Assembly: GCF_963855985.1 (NCBI RefSeq)
Contig: NC_087096.1
Coordinates: 3,038,001-3,102,000 of the forward strand
Length of the DNA: 64,000 nt
Reading direction: 5' to 3'
Origin: Ostrinia nubilalis
Taxonomy: Eukaryota > Arthropoda > Insecta > Lepidoptera > Crambidae
Part shown: positions 21,430 through 33,378 of the stretch, piece after piece
How the letters are laid out: every line of letters begins with the position of its first letter
Position numbering within the stretch: the first letter of the stretch is position 1
Made by a program: the position numbers and the translations under genes
Notes under the pieces: model-generated
The model's database searches: none
What the model saw: the letters and a program-made list of their open reading frames with translations, nothing else
What the model was told of the DNA's origin: nothing

Positions 21430-23010
21430 AATTACAACCCGTTGTAGTTGCCCGCAATACCGTAAGTATCGTAATATTTTTAGGATTCTGCGTCTGATTT
21501 AGAGGGTAGGTATTGTTGATAATACCGCAAACCATCATATTATAAAAATCACACAGCTCCGCAGTATGGTAGTATGGGTAATTATTATTTAAAAAAATAA
21601 TTAACTTCGAACATCTGATTTAGAAGTAGGTTATTAATGCAAAGTTTTTAGTGCCGCAAACCCTTAGATATAGATAAATCATTACATTACGAACGTCTGA
21701 TTTGGAGGCAAGTATATATTAATATCGCAAACTGTCAGACAAAAATAACCACACAAATTATATAACGTGACAACCCGTGTACGGTTGCCCGCAATATGGT
21801 AGTATGTGTAATGATAATATTGTATTAAGTAAATATAATTTACTGTATTCGTCTGAATTAGAGGTAGGTAATAACTCAAACGTTAAAACGCAAATCGTCA
21901 GACAAAAACCACAACTAGCATAACGTGACAACCTGATATGGTTGCCCGCAATATGGTAGTATGTGTAATGATAATATTGTATTAAGTAAATAGAATTTAC
22001 TGTATTCGTCTGAATTAGAGGTAGGTAATAACTCAAACGTTAAAACGCAAATCGTCAGACAAAAAACCACAACTAGCATAACGTGACAACCTGGTATGGT
22101 TGCCCGCAATATGGTAGTATGTGTAATGATAATATTATAATAAAAATAATTTACCGTATTCGTCTGAATTAGAGGTAGGAGTAGAACTCGAACGTTAAAC
22201 CGCAAACCCTCAGACAAAAAACACAACTAGCATAAGAAGACAACCCGGTATGGTTGCCCGCACCATGGTAGTATGTGTAATAATGGATAGAACTTACTGC
22301 ATCTGTCTTCTTCTTCGTTTGGTTGAAGGCGATGAACTTGCGTTTTTTCTAATTGTCTGAATTAGAGGTAGGAGTAGAACTCAAACGTTAAACCGCAACC
22401 CCTCAGACAAAAAACACAACTGGCATAAGGAGACAACCCGGGATGGTTGCCCGCACTATGGTAGTATGTGTAATGATGATGTTCTTCTTCTTCTTCTTTT
22501 GGTTGAAGGCGATGAACTTGCGATTTTTCCAATTGTCTGAATTAGGGGTAGGAGTAGAACTCAAACGTTAAACCGCAAACCCTCAGACAAAAAACACAAC
22601 TGGCATAAAGAGACAACCCGGGATGGTTGTTCGCATTATGGTAATGTGTAATGATGATGTTCTTCTTCTTCTTCTTTTGGTTGAAGGCGATGAACTTGCG
22701 ATTTTTCCCAATTGTCTGAATTAGGGGTAGGAGTAGAACTCAAACGTAAAACCGCAAACCCTCAGACAAAAAACACAACTGGCATAAAGAGACAACCCGG
22801 GATGGTTGTTCGCATTATGGTAATGTGTAATGATGATGTTCTTCTTCTTCTTCTTTTGGTTGAAGGCGATGAACTTGCGATTTTTCCAATTGTCTGAATT
22901 AGGGGTAGGAGTAGAACTCAAACGTTAAACCGCAAACCCTCAGACAAAAAACACAACTGGCATAAAGAGACAACCCGGGATGGTTGTTCGCATTATGGTA
23001 ATGTGTAACG
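21430..23010 (+). repeat. tandem array, ~158 to ~180-bp units
   Basis: The block gacaaccy followed by ggttgcccgcaatatggtag recurs at 21769, 21927, 22085, 22239, 22432, 22612, 22791 and 22969, giving spacings of 158, 158, 154, 193, 180, 179 and 178. Degenerate units extend left to about 21430. The right-hand units have gained a TTC-microsatellite block plus ggttgaaggcgatgaacttg and are nearly identical. Repeated frames on both strands are by-products of the array. Confidence 0.9.
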
Positions 23011-23369
23011 ATGATCTTCTGTTGAACCGCTTGAACGACGTTCAGCACCCCATATCTTCTGCTCCAATTTATTTATTTTCTTCAGCAAATGTTCCTTATC
23101 CTCATTTGACATTTTTCGTTCGGCATTTTGACGACACAAAAACACTATTTTTAACACTGGGTACGTATATAAGTAGAAGAAGTGCGAACTGGCAGAGCAC
23201 TGAATCGTGACTGACGACGGATACCAATGTCAAATAAGATGTAAAGTGAGATACCCACAAAAAAAAAAAAAAAAATATATCCTCAACTAACAGTGCGTAA
23301 ACTGGCATCACCGTACGTGATACTACATAGTTCTTATTTCTAATCTCGAGGACAAAGCACGAGCATAAT

Positions 23370-23624
23370 GACATAAGGTTTCGGCTTTTGATGATACGAT
23401 TTTATGGACTTTCCTCAATATTTTATCTATTTTATCTGTCGCAACAGGTGACTAAAGGAGAAACATGCGAACATGGAACCCCCGCTAACCATCTGGCTAA
23501 CGTAGGGTGTACGAAAAACCATATTAATAATGGTAAATTAGAGAGGCTGATCTTCTTGTAGTGTCGACAATAAAACCTACACAGTGTCAGCCCAAAACTC
23601 TTCTACAAGACTGGAGTTGTCAGT
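23370..23624. other. no gene recognised
   Basis: Short spacer to the right of the array and inverted-repeat end. Confidence 0.4.
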
Positions 23625-23790
23625 AGCAAAGTCAAAGTCAAAAGTCATTTTTTTTTATTTGTTATAGACTATTATAGTATAGTGCTTACAAATCGTCAAA
23701 TATTTTGCTCTTAAGGAGCCTCTACATGTTAAGAGACAGAGAGTTCTTTTTACCCTACCAGCGCTTCGACTTCAGCATTCATTAAATCTT
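23625..23790 (-). mobile_element. probable LINE 3' end, minus strand
   Basis: Starts agtcaaagtcaaaagtcatt followed by T-rich sequence, the complement of a LINE 3' UTR and tail seen widely in moths. No coding remains. Confidence 0.35.
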
Positions 23791-24133
23791 CCTACGTGCA
23801 GTTGTTTGACTAAATGACTGAGTCATATTTCGTTTACAAGTTAATTTAAGCCAACAATAATTAATACTCGTAGGTATCTGACTAAAGTGTTAACACGGAA
23901 CCTCTAAAGAATTAATTAGAGTCCACCTCTTTTCTCACTGGACAACAGAGACACAGTTGGCTAATTATATAGCACATTGCCAATAAGATCTAAGATCTTG
24001 CTTCCTACATCCATGTCGCATCTCCGATTGCAATCCCATCCATCCACCCCCGATTCTAATCCCCGTATCAATCCTTCAGACGAAGCGCTTGGGCAAACGG
24101 CATGCGTCGTTCGCGCAAGGCAATAGCTCTACT
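23791..24133. other. no gene recognised
   Basis: Nothing supported. Confidence 0.45.
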
Positions 24134-25656
24134 TTTTTTTTTTTTTTAGTCTTGTAGTTTATTACCAGATAATTAGAGAAAAATGTAGATGTTGACTTTC
24201 TTAAATAGGTTTTTTTTTTTTTGAGAGAGAGTGGAATAGTTACTCGCTATTTTGTACGAGCAAACTGTAAAAGTACGTGAGTCAATAATATTTACAAAAA
24301 TGATGATGATGATGATAGTTATATACAATTTTTTTTTTTATACATTTTTGTTTTTATATTTTTTTTTGTTTTTAATGTTATATATGTATTTTTTTTTGTT
24401 TTTTGTTTTTAATTATTTTTATATATATATATTTTTTTTTATATTTTTTTTTCGTTTTAATTTTTTTTTTTTTTTTCTTTTTCCCTTCAATATTAACTTA
24501 TTATTAACTAAGTACCATTATATTCCTTCAGACTATTTACAATGTATTTACAATATTCCACGAAAGACTTAATAGCTAATTCCCTGGTTGTCATTTCAGG
24601 TATGTCAAATGGAGACACATCTAAATGGTTACACAAGGCTATGTGTGTCTCCCTTTGCCGGGCATATCTTGGGCATACTTTAAGGAGGTGGTCAATGTCC
24701 TGGACAGTATTGGGGTCACAATTGCACTTATCGGTCGCGACTATCTTGAACCGGTGTAAGTATTGCCGGTGATAGCCGTGACCGGTAAGGACTTGAGTTA
24801 AGTGGAGCGATTGTTTCACTATTGCATATAGTTTTGTTACACTGTCCAGGCTTGGAAGCCAAGTTCTAGTGCGCACTCCTGTAGTAGAAGAAGTGTAACG
24901 TTCTTCGCTACAAAGCCTATTAGCTTCGCGTGAGAGTCGTTTGACATGGCTGATTGGGAATTTCGCGAAGTCGAGTGATTGGTGAGAAGTTGCAGCACTT
25001 TTCGCAGCTTCGTCTGCTGCTTCATTCCCTTCGAGACCCACATGGGCCTTAACCCACACAAATTTCACGTTTCCAGAGTGGCTTCGCAAGTGATCATGAG
25101 TTTTTGTTGCAAGACTGTTGGTAGTGTTTTTATTCTCTAACTCCTGTAGGGCAGACAGACTATCAGAGAAAATGGCTACGTTTTCAATACTAGAATCTTG
25201 GACCCATCTAACAGCGCGTTCTATAGCTAGTAGCTCAGCTTGGAAGACGGTACAGCTATTGTGTAGTTTAAGTTTCTGAATTATGGGCGCATCATTCGGC
25301 TTATAGATAACGAATGCTGCGCCAACGTCACCATTTTCCAGTTTACTGCCGTCAGTAAATATTTTGGTGCTGTCAGGTGGGCAAAGTCTATCGATGTCAT
25401 TTTGGACATATGCTGAAGAAAATTGTATACCTTGTCTAGTGGCAGGGTGAGCAAGTTTAGTTGGTGGTGTGCGCTTATGCAATTTTATATCTGAAGAGAG
25501 GTATGGAGAGCAGCCCGTGAGCTTAGCACGTTCTACCGTGCATACCTCTTGAACTTTCAAGTCTAGTGGAGTAAATTGTGCGAGTGTGATGGAAGCGATA
25601 GTGGAGACAGTACGGAAGCCCCGTATCGTTTTGACAGCGAAACCACGTTGCTCTAC
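24134..25656 (-). mobile_element. 5'-truncated LINE carrying an intact RNase H domain
   Basis: The minus-strand frame is open from 25656 to the stop before 24508, about 382 codons, with an in-frame stop just upstream (25657-25659). No ATG heads it; the first 30 residues (including KTIRGFRTVST and FTPLDLKVQEV) resemble the linker after the RT domain of I/LOA-type LINEs. The RNase H domain keeps all four acidic residues, numbered from the TTG at 25560: D70 in FTDGS, E109 in QAELLAIE, D133 in FSDS, D183 in GNEAADEAAK. A C-terminal Cys/His cluster (CNC, then DIDHLLKVCP) follows. T-rich sequence down to the T run at 24134 is the complement of the 3' UTR and poly(A). A chance survivor is most likely, but the uninterrupted catalytic domain is notable. 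Confidence 0.8.
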
Positions 25657-25784
25657 TTAGATTATGTATAATGTATACCTTTGTATTACATCAGTGCTCT
25701 AAGTAAGAGAGATTCTTTCAATGATAAAGATATACTTATAATAAAGCCTGTGCTAGGTACAACCTACGGACGACAGCATATTAA

Positions 25785-25908
25785 GGCTGGGTTGCACCAT
25801 CTTATTTTGACTGTAACAAACGTCAAACATCTGTCAAAATCCATACAAAAACCACCGGTTATCGTTATACGAGTAGTTACGGTCAAAGTTTGGTGGTGCA
25901 ACTCAGCC
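25785..25908. mobile_element. MITE family A copy with TAA duplication
   Basis: 124 bp. Starts ggctgggttgcaccatctta, ends ttggtggtgcaactcagcc, flanked by TAA (25782-25784 and 25909-25911). Confidence 0.8.
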
Positions 25909-25911
25909 TAA

Positions 25912-26365
25912 GTAAACATTGTCCCTGTATCTACTGAACTTTTTTACCTGCTGGATACTTGGTAAATATTTAGTAATTTAATTAAAATGATCCCACTTAA
26001 TTATACTTGTGTTATCTTTAATTACCAGTCTTAAAGTACCGGTAGTATTTTCCACTTTAAAACACGCTATGTGAAGTATTCTTTAAAAGAGAATCTGGCT
26101 TGATTTTCTAGAAATCTTACTTTATTTCTATAGAAATTTAATGTAAAACAAATTATGTAAGAACAAGACTGACACTAATAAATATTACCCATATACTTAC
26201 CTATTCAATTTAGTTTATGAGGAACACTAAACATTTTCCCAGCGACTAACTAACGATTTAATCATTATCGACTCGTTTCCGATTCCGACGGACGATTCTC
26301 TATGCTAAAAGTATCGAGTGTAACCGATTGCCGGACGTCAGCGGATGAGCCCGATGATAAAGAAA
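25912..26365. other. no gene recognised
   Basis: AT-rich, no supported features. Confidence 0.5.
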
Positions 26366-26373
26366 TCCTAGAC

Positions 26374-26790
26374 CAGGGGTGGAGAACCATTATTTCAACC
26401 TGCCATTTTTCCTAAAAAAAAGACGTGCCGTCATATAATCCTTTTAATAATACTAAATTGAAAATACTTTATTTGCTACATAAAAAAACTGTTTTCGTAA
26501 TATTTTATTCCCTGTGCTGCCCGCTTCCAAGCTACTTACTGCTACCTCGACCTTCACCAGATCCTTGGACCATCAAGTTAGTGGCCTGCTTATCACACTA
26601 CGCCTTCCAGCTCGGTCGGACCGGTGTGGTCGTTGTGGGATCCCTAGGTAGACCAGCAGTAGTTTGTCCAGCAGTTAACGTCATTTGGCTGAAACAAAAA
26701 AAAAACATAGTACCTTGTGATAGGTGGCGTGCCCAAAATATTGTTTCACGTGCCATTAGTGGCACACGTGCCATTGGTTCGCCATCCCTG
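26374..26790. mobile_element. non-autonomous hAT element with 8-bp duplication
   Basis: Termini CAGGGGTGGAGAACC and GGTTCGCCATCCCTG are imperfect inverted repeats of hAT type. The flanks are an exact 8-bp duplication TCCTAGAC (26366-26373 and 26791-26798). Inside (26520-26700) are decayed RTE-LINE tail pieces in both orientations: ccttcaccagatcc in minus sense, and gtccagcagttaacgtcatt in plus sense. The 123-codon frame at 26425 spans these pieces and is not a gene. Confidence 0.85.
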
Positions 26791-26798
26791 TCCTAGAC

Positions 26799-27267
26799 CA
26801 AACTAGGCGATTAGACGCGCCGCGCGCTGAAGTACAGTGAAAGGTTTATTGCTCCTTGATTTAATATCAAATTGCTTGTTGAGACTTTGATGCTGGATTA
26901 ACGTTTTTATCGTAACTTTCTTCAAGACCGCTATTTTCATTAGTTAATTCAATAGCTTTTACTAAGTGACGCCAATCGCGTAAGAATTTACAGATCTTTT
27001 TTCGCAGCGTCCTCAGATAAAGTTCTGAGTTAGAACATCATCATCATCAGCCTTTAGAAGTAGAGAGCAGGTCTGCAGACTAATGGACAGAGGCCTTCCG
27101 TCAACATACGATACGATTTTAAAACAACTCAACTAATGCCCGTTTTCACCATCAATTCCTAATTATTAAGTGACTTCTATGAAAACTAAATTCATATTAT
27201 GTGTTACCATAGGGGTCACTTAAAAATTAGGATGGTGAAAGCAGGCGTTAAACTCAAAAAACTCAAC
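26799..27267. other. no gene recognised; small repeat fragment
   Basis: 27046-27110 starts with CAT-rich sequence and agcaggtctgcagactaatg, resembling the complement of a LINE 3' tail. The rest is unassigned. Confidence 0.4.
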
Positions 27268-27270
27268 TAA

Positions 27271-27323
27271 GGCTGGGTTGCACCAACTTACTTTAACTTT
27301 GACTTAGGTGGTGCAACTCAGTC
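27271..27323. mobile_element. MITE family A copy, internally deleted
   Basis: Left end ggctgggttgcaccaactta joins almost directly to right end ttaggtggtgcaactcag; only about 53 bp remain. Confidence 0.7.
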
Positions 27324-27624
27324 TTAGCCTGGACTTGTCTAACACTGTCTTATTACATAAAAGTCAGCTTAGTCATATCTACGTAATAATTTGCTTAAAT
27401 ATGTTTGTTATTCGTAGAATTCATGCAAATTGAAGCTAGTTTAATAACAAACAAGTTAATTTATTATGACTAAAGCAGCGCGATACACGGCATCTGTTCG
27501 CATATGCCCAGTAAATTATTTTCATTATCGTTATAAAATAACAATTAAACTCCAGGGTTCCATTTAGGTACTGATATGTTACGGCATAAAATAAAAACGT
27601 CAGCCGTTTTAAAGCAAGCATTTA

Positions 27625-27731
27625 TGTACGGTCAACAGCACGTCAACGTAAACACTGTGGTATCTTACGTAGTTGCGATACGGGCGACTTTGCAACGAAA
27701 ATGTATAGCTTGATGTGCTGTCGACTGTACA
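27625..27731. mobile_element. MITE family C copy
   Basis: TGTACGGTCAACAGCACG on the left and the inverse of its right end (tgtacagtcgacagcac) match at 19 of 22 positions; about 107 bp in total. Related ends occur at 9436, 25760 and 60179. Confidence 0.55.
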
Positions 27732-27968
27732 TGCGCCGGACAGATATGGAGACATCTCGAAGAACATTAAAAAGGAGAAGCAGCTGTATGTGGAGGCTTT
27801 GCACGATTTAGTGTTCCGTATGAAGTATCTTTTAATCATGATGATATAAAAAATTGAAAAGATTTTATATCTGGGTCTTAACAATCGGTGAAGTCAAAAA
27901 TAATATTTTTGAAATGCGAGTTTAGGTGTATGTTTATTGTATAGTATAGAGATTCACTATACTAAATA
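27732..27968. other. no gene recognised
   Basis: Short unassigned spacer. Confidence 0.4.
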
Positions 27969-28040
27969 TTACATCCTGTCTTTCCCGAGCCTTTTCAAGG
28001 CAAGAATGAATAGGCACTAACAAGGCAGATATCACAAATA
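27969..28040 (-). repeat. family-B repeat fragment, inverted
   Basis: Reads catcctgtctttcccgagcc and ttttcaaggcaagaatgaat, the complement of the family-B repeat at 16690-16760. Confidence 0.5.
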
Positions 28041-28094
28041 CCTAACATGTTCTGCGTAATAAAAAAAATTGATAGCACATTAATTTATTTTCAA

Positions 28095-28250
28095 CTAGCG
28101 GCCGCGCGTGACTTCGTACTCGTGTATCCCGTTTTACTCCCTTAGGGGTGGAGTTTCGTAAAATCCGTTCTAAAAGGAACCCCCAACCCAAGGAGTGAGT
28201 GAGTCAGTCAGTCAATCATTAACCTTTCGCTATTATAAATATATATAAGA
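28095..28250 (-). mobile_element. Helitron-like element, minus strand, short copy
   Basis: A, then CTAG (28095-28098) and cggccgcgcgtgacttcg, is the complement of a Helitron-like 3' end. It runs through cccttaggggtggagtttcg and short gtcagtcagtca repeats to tttcgctattataaatat, which resembles the usual 5' end. It appears to be a nearly full short copy. Confidence 0.6.
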
Positions 28251-29432
28251 AACTTGAATAGGTATGTTCTAAAATGTAGAGTCATACTCGCCTTTCGTCG
28301 ATTACTTGGAAAGTAGGTATCTATTTAAATTTAAGAACATAGCGTTTTGTTCTTTTACCCGCGGATCCCGCGTAATTGTCTCGTTACGCTTTTACGGCTA
28401 TTTTTAAGTGATTGTTAAGTACTTGAAATGTCAGTTTGTGGTTTGCAGTAAGTGTCCACTTATCATTATGTGGGCAATCCACGCAGACCTAACATTAATG
28501 CTAAAGACCGCATCCGAAGTTAATTCGATTGTAGTGAGTTTTTTAAACACTCAATTTGGTGAAGTGAATGCAGATGTATATTTTGGTAATTTACGATCGG
28601 TAACAAGCGAATTGCAAACCACTTGCCTAATTGTAATTGCTGTAAAAATGTGTTATTAGTAGCTTAAAGCTGGCAGACAGACGGAGTAAGGGAGAAGACG
28701 AGAAGACGGGTATAAAAGATTAAGTTGTAAGCATGTGTTGCACCTACGTCGCGCTACAGTCTCGTGTGTTACAGAGACAAGTCAGATATTGTCAAATTAT
28801 TTAATACCTACATATTTTCTACCCAATACTTTACCCCAGCCAGTGTACTCTCACGAAAAAAAAACATTTTAGCAAAACTTAAACCTAACAATACATCTTA
28901 CACCAATGCGATAAAGAAGCAATTTCCAAATCAACAGTAGCACATTGCTTCAAAGATTTGGAAGTAAACCAATTTTGGTAGGTAAATAATTTCCTTCAGA
29001 TGTACTCATATGTACAGCAGTAGTGTACCTACAATCAATAATTAGTCATCGTCCATTTATCAAACTAAACATTCTAGTAGCGGAATCCGGTGCCGATTCC
29101 GCAACATATTTAATCCTGAATTATGTCCTGTAACGAGTCAATAACATTCAAATTAAGTCGACTAATTACGACCGAACATCTGGAATCCAGTCGGACACAG
29201 CCTGTGACTAATTGTGCTAATATCTGCCGATTTCTGCATACATTTGCATTCTGTCTCAATTTATGTTGATGACTCATTGGTTTCGTAAGGCAAAGCTAGA
29301 CAATTACATTGCATTGCATCTCAGAAAAGAACTTTGATACGTCCGTCGTCCAGTGTTAATTTTATTAAAATTATCCATTACAGGTAAAGATGGAAATCGT
29401 TGAAATTTTCGCAAAGATTGGATCTTCAATTT
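28251..29432. other. no gene recognised
   Basis: Includes a 23-bp imperfect palindrome gcggaatc...gattccgc (29080-29102). The 83-codon frame at 28408 has no recognisable content. Confidence 0.45.
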
Positions 29433-29493
29433 GCTGTTTTGATAAGAAATGGCATGTGGCAATGGCAAAAGCTGTTTTGATAAGAAATGGCAT
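29433..29493 (+). repeat. two-copy 38-bp direct repeat
   Basis: gctgttttgataagaaatgg occurs at 29433 and 29471, separated by tgtggcaatggcaaaa; a small local duplication. Confidence 0.75.
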
Positions 29494-31250
29494 TCCTTTT
29501 TGCTCTACAACAACGGCTCTAGGTTGAAGCATCTTACGTGATTATTAGGTACTCGAAAATTGCCAGTTGAACTTTTAAGACATTTTAGGACTCAACTTGA
29601 GTATAGCATAGGTATAAACAATGTTTTGTCGGTTTTAAATGCCTAGTGAGATGGGGGAGCAAAAAGGATAGTTCACTCGTCTTTGCTTTCATTTCGTTTC
29701 ATTTTGCGCATATTAACGTATACATATTTTGACCAAACGCAACACCTGGGTATTGCAGAATAGGTACACTAATCTGCAAGGGTGTGAATGGTCCAGTATG
29801 CTGCTACATTTGCATAAGAAGTGCACTTTGTGCATTTAGCGCTGCTGAGCTGCGGGAGCGCGTGCCCTTTGCCCCCCGCTGCTACGGAATGTAGGGGGGC
29901 CATAATTTGGGGAAGGAAGGATAATCTGAAGTATGATAAATTACCTCTAACTAAATCATAAACCAAACAGAAAGTGTCCTAAGTGGTATAAAAAGAAGCT
30001 ACCTTAGTAAATAACTAACAACACTGTATTAAATGTGGAGACCGCATCATATGAAGCCATTCGATGGCAACTGAAATGAGGACTAAGAAACTCACCAGTG
30101 TAAATTCATCCTAACATTAAAAAGAAAAACCATTAAATTTTTTCATTTTATTTATTTTGTTTCACAGTTTTTTCTCACTCATTAGGACTGTTATGCCATA
30201 CTTAGTTCATGTAACGTGACAGTAACAGTCGTAATTTCACGTCTGTCTGAGAGGCTGAAGTGTCGCCCTTGCAACCGGTATCTATTATTATCTAATAATA
30301 TTACTAAATCCTTCCTTCCCATTCCATACTACCGAACATAATCCCGATATTTATTGCCTAAATCTTGGCTGTCGTACTCGCGTGTCTCCCGTCGGAGCGC
30401 CGGCGCATCTAAATAAAATAATCCCCCCGATCTGAGCGGAGGCTGATAAATTTACCTCTTAGGCAGAAAACCAGCGGTGAATTATACAGATGCATCATTT
30501 CACGTGGAACACAAAGAGGTATTTGCAATGCCAGATTTATTGGTGTAATTTTGCTATTGTATTTGTTAGATAATGTGGATTGTTATTTCGTTAAATTAAT
30601 TCGTAAAGCTGAGAATCCTGCGTTTGACGCAGATGCATTTTTGTGAGTAAGATAATTATGGATAGTGGATACATTGATAATTTTTACTTTTCTACTCTCC
30701 TTACTAGGTTGTTTTCTGATCAATAAATAATCGATGAAAAAATATAGCTTTTGGCGAAAAATATTTTTTAGCTACGAAGCTAGGTTAATTCTGTTTCTAA
30801 ATTATTTTCCTCTTGAAAAAAGATCTGCCTCAGGATGCTTTTAGCTTCAAGCTACAGATATTAACTATAAATGCAAAAATACCAATGATTAATTTATAAT
30901 AACTAAGAATATAATCTTACTAAAAATCTTGATTTTTCAATTAATTCACCCCATCACACCTTTTTAATTTAAAAGCGTTAACAGTTCCCCGATCGCAGCC
31001 GATGGCTTTACATTCTCTCTAATTCCAATCAAATATATTTGCATACTTTCCTCGGTTATGTAGAAATAGATTATCCAATCTACGGAACACTCCATCACCT
31101 TAAGCGCTGGTTTATTACGCTGTCATGCCGCCTTGAAGATTCGAGCCAGTGATGTAGAAAAATTAACTCGTGTTAATCGATAGTTTCGTCGTATCGATCT
31201 GCCTTTTATGGTATGGACGCGGGATGGATCCACCTCGCGTTCACACCATT
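29494..31250. other. no gene recognised
   Basis: 1.7 kb. GC-richer patches at 29830-29900 and 30370-30440 have no supported frame or named repeat. Confidence 0.45.
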
Positions 31251-31320
31251 ACAGCTCCTGTGTGGCCACTGGCCAGGATCTAAAGCTTGACCGTGAATAA
31301 AATCCAATCAGTAAGTGTAG
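31251..31320 (+). repeat. repeat fragment shared with the window's end
   Basis: ctcctgtgtggccactggcc, then agcttgaccgtgaataaaat, resembles 63938-64000 (ctcctgtgtagctagaat, then agcttgaccgccaataaaag). Class unknown. Confidence 0.45.
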
Positions 31321-31528
31321 AGTTGAACAGCGGCAAAGTGGATCTGCAGTATATTAATCAAATGAATTTGAATTTTAGGATCAAGGTCTTAAATATATCC
31401 ATAATTCAAAACAAAATGTTTTGCATGGACGGCGTTTCTGTAGTAAACATTTGGTAATAAAGCTATTTATAGGTATTATTGCAATGTATGAGCTCAAAAG
31501 TAGCGATTCGATTATGTGATAAAACTAA

Positions 31529-31641
31529 GGCTGCATCATCTTGCTTTGACTTTGAAAGACGTCAAAAATCTGTCAAACTCCATACAAAATACACCGGCTA
31601 TCGTTATAATCACGGTTAAAGTTAGGTGGTGCAACTCAGCC
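31529..31641. mobile_element. MITE family A copy with TAA duplication
   Basis: 113 bp, flanked by TAA (31526-31528 and 31642-31644). The left end has lost a few bases (ggctgcatcatctt); the right end is ggtggtgcaactcagcc. Confidence 0.75.
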
Positions 31642-31644
31642 TAA

Positions 31645-33375
31645 CAGTGCCTTAACGAATTCATCAGTCCTATTAATAGTAGATGAACCATTTACCTGAA
31701 GGTATCGATACTCGTCGGTTCGCCCCACAACACTAGTATAAACCGAAGATTGCAATCTGAATTGCAATACATTGTATTAAATCTTAATGTGCACGTGGAA
31801 AGAATACGGGATGCAAGGTTTCCTCGGGAAGTCAATTTTAAGGATAACATCTAACAACACTTAACAGAACGGTTAGTGAATTCTAATTCAAAAAGCCTTG
31901 AGTGGTTTATAGTTAGAAATTTGAACTCTATCGATATGGAGAACCTGGTTTCGATTTCCAGGTAGGAGTTAGGACACTTTTATAAGTGAAAAATTACTTT
32001 GTCAAATTACACTAAGTGATACAGATTTTTTTATATTTGGGATATTGCGTTGTTAGCAGCAGTCAATTGACAATTTGAACAATGGACAGGGTACAAAAGG
32101 CAAACTTAGTGTCATAATATGGCCATATTTTTTTTACTTTTTTTATTAAAAAAATCCTAGACAGTTTTAGCATGTAAAATTAATAAAATAGTCCTACTTA
32201 AATATGGACACAAATTGTTAGCAATAGCCGTGGTGCCACGTGCGAGGCGCGTGGCTTGCGTGACCGTAGGCGGCTTTTATGCTGTCAACATTTTCTTTTA
32301 AACATAATCAGCGAGATTATCCCATCTTCAGTTAAATTAGCATACAAGTCTTTACCGTTGTTTTTCTAGACTTATCCCTGTTTTGTACATTAGACTCCTT
32401 ATAATTTTCATGCTACGCTTAAGGCAGAATTTTTATAAGACGCTCTTAAAAAACTTGCCAGGTTTTTTAATTTGAGCTTATTCCAAGGGCCGTCATCTTT
32501 TTTGTCCAAAAAGTTTTGTAAAGCTGCGTGTTTAAAAAAATTGTACAACTCTTGGAAATGTCACTTGCATCCCTCTCCCCTCTAAACCCCCCTGATCAGT
32601 GAGTAAATCAGTAAGTGGTAGGTAATCGAGCTTTAATATAACTATTATAGATTTGATGAACTTGCAATCCGTTACACTTCGTGCACTTAGGCCTACTATC
32701 CACATAGGTGTAGTGGCACTTACTAAACTCTGTCAACAAAGGATAAAGCTAGTATTCCACTACGCGTAACGTTACTCTCCCGTCAACAGAGTACAGCAGG
32801 CCCTAGTTTTGCTACCATTTTTATTCCATAACCAGCTTAAATAACCAGCTCGCTCATCAATCATAGTAACAGGCGAGTTATTAAAATAATTTCTGCGTAG
32901 ACGCCGCGTTTAAACAATTTCGTCGCATGCGAACATTCAATAGGCGCGGGTATGCGGTCTAAGACACGTTCTAATTATACACCGGCATTAATATACGGAT
33001 CCTGATGTTGAGTACAGACTCAAGACTTTATCGCAAGATAAGAATACACAAAATCCTAGTAGGAACTTTGGACTGAGACTTTGAGCTGAACCAGAGTACT
33101 TTAACAAAGGTCCTGACAGTCAGTCATATTATTTACATCATAAAGGTGTTAGATACACAATAATTTCATTTATAAGTAGATAACTTATAACTTAATATTT
33201 TTCTAAAGATTGTAAAAAACAATTAACATGACAACAAAACAAGATGGCTTCAACAAAAACCGAGGAGAATAGAAGACAAGAAAGGAATAGCTAATGTTAT
33301 TTTGCAAAAGTGAAAAAAGTTTAAGTACTACACTATTCAACAAAATATCAACCTAACATGTTTAGCTTGCAACAC
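31645..33375. other. no gene recognised
   Basis: AT-rich. A repeat-like patch at 32560-32630 (cccccctgatcagtgagtaa) is unassigned. Confidence 0.45.
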
Positions 33376-33378
33376 TAA

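Larger units (their letters stand above)
18392..23369. mobile_element. candidate ~5-kb TIR element
   Basis: 18392-18438 (attatgctcgtgctttgtcc and on) is the exact inverse of 23323-23369. These 47-bp repeats are a diverged version of the arms of the adjacent 18013 element, so they belong to one family. Inside the right end, 23207-23345 matches the interior of the small element in inverse. No transposase is visible. The alternative is two separate insertions of one family facing each other, in which case the middle is host sequence. Confidence 0.45.

Noticed and set aside
21682..22226. Overlapping minus-strand frames sharing SYYLPLIQTNTVN
   Set aside because: The same peptide recurs because the DNA is a tandem array; the frames are by-products.
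21430..23010. CRISPR-like array
   Set aside because: Units are 158-180 bp and repeat throughout, with no short repeats and unique spacers; the genome is eukaryotic.
24252..24572. 106-codon frame of mostly F, Y and L
   Set aside because: Translation of the T-rich complement of a LINE 3' UTR and tail.
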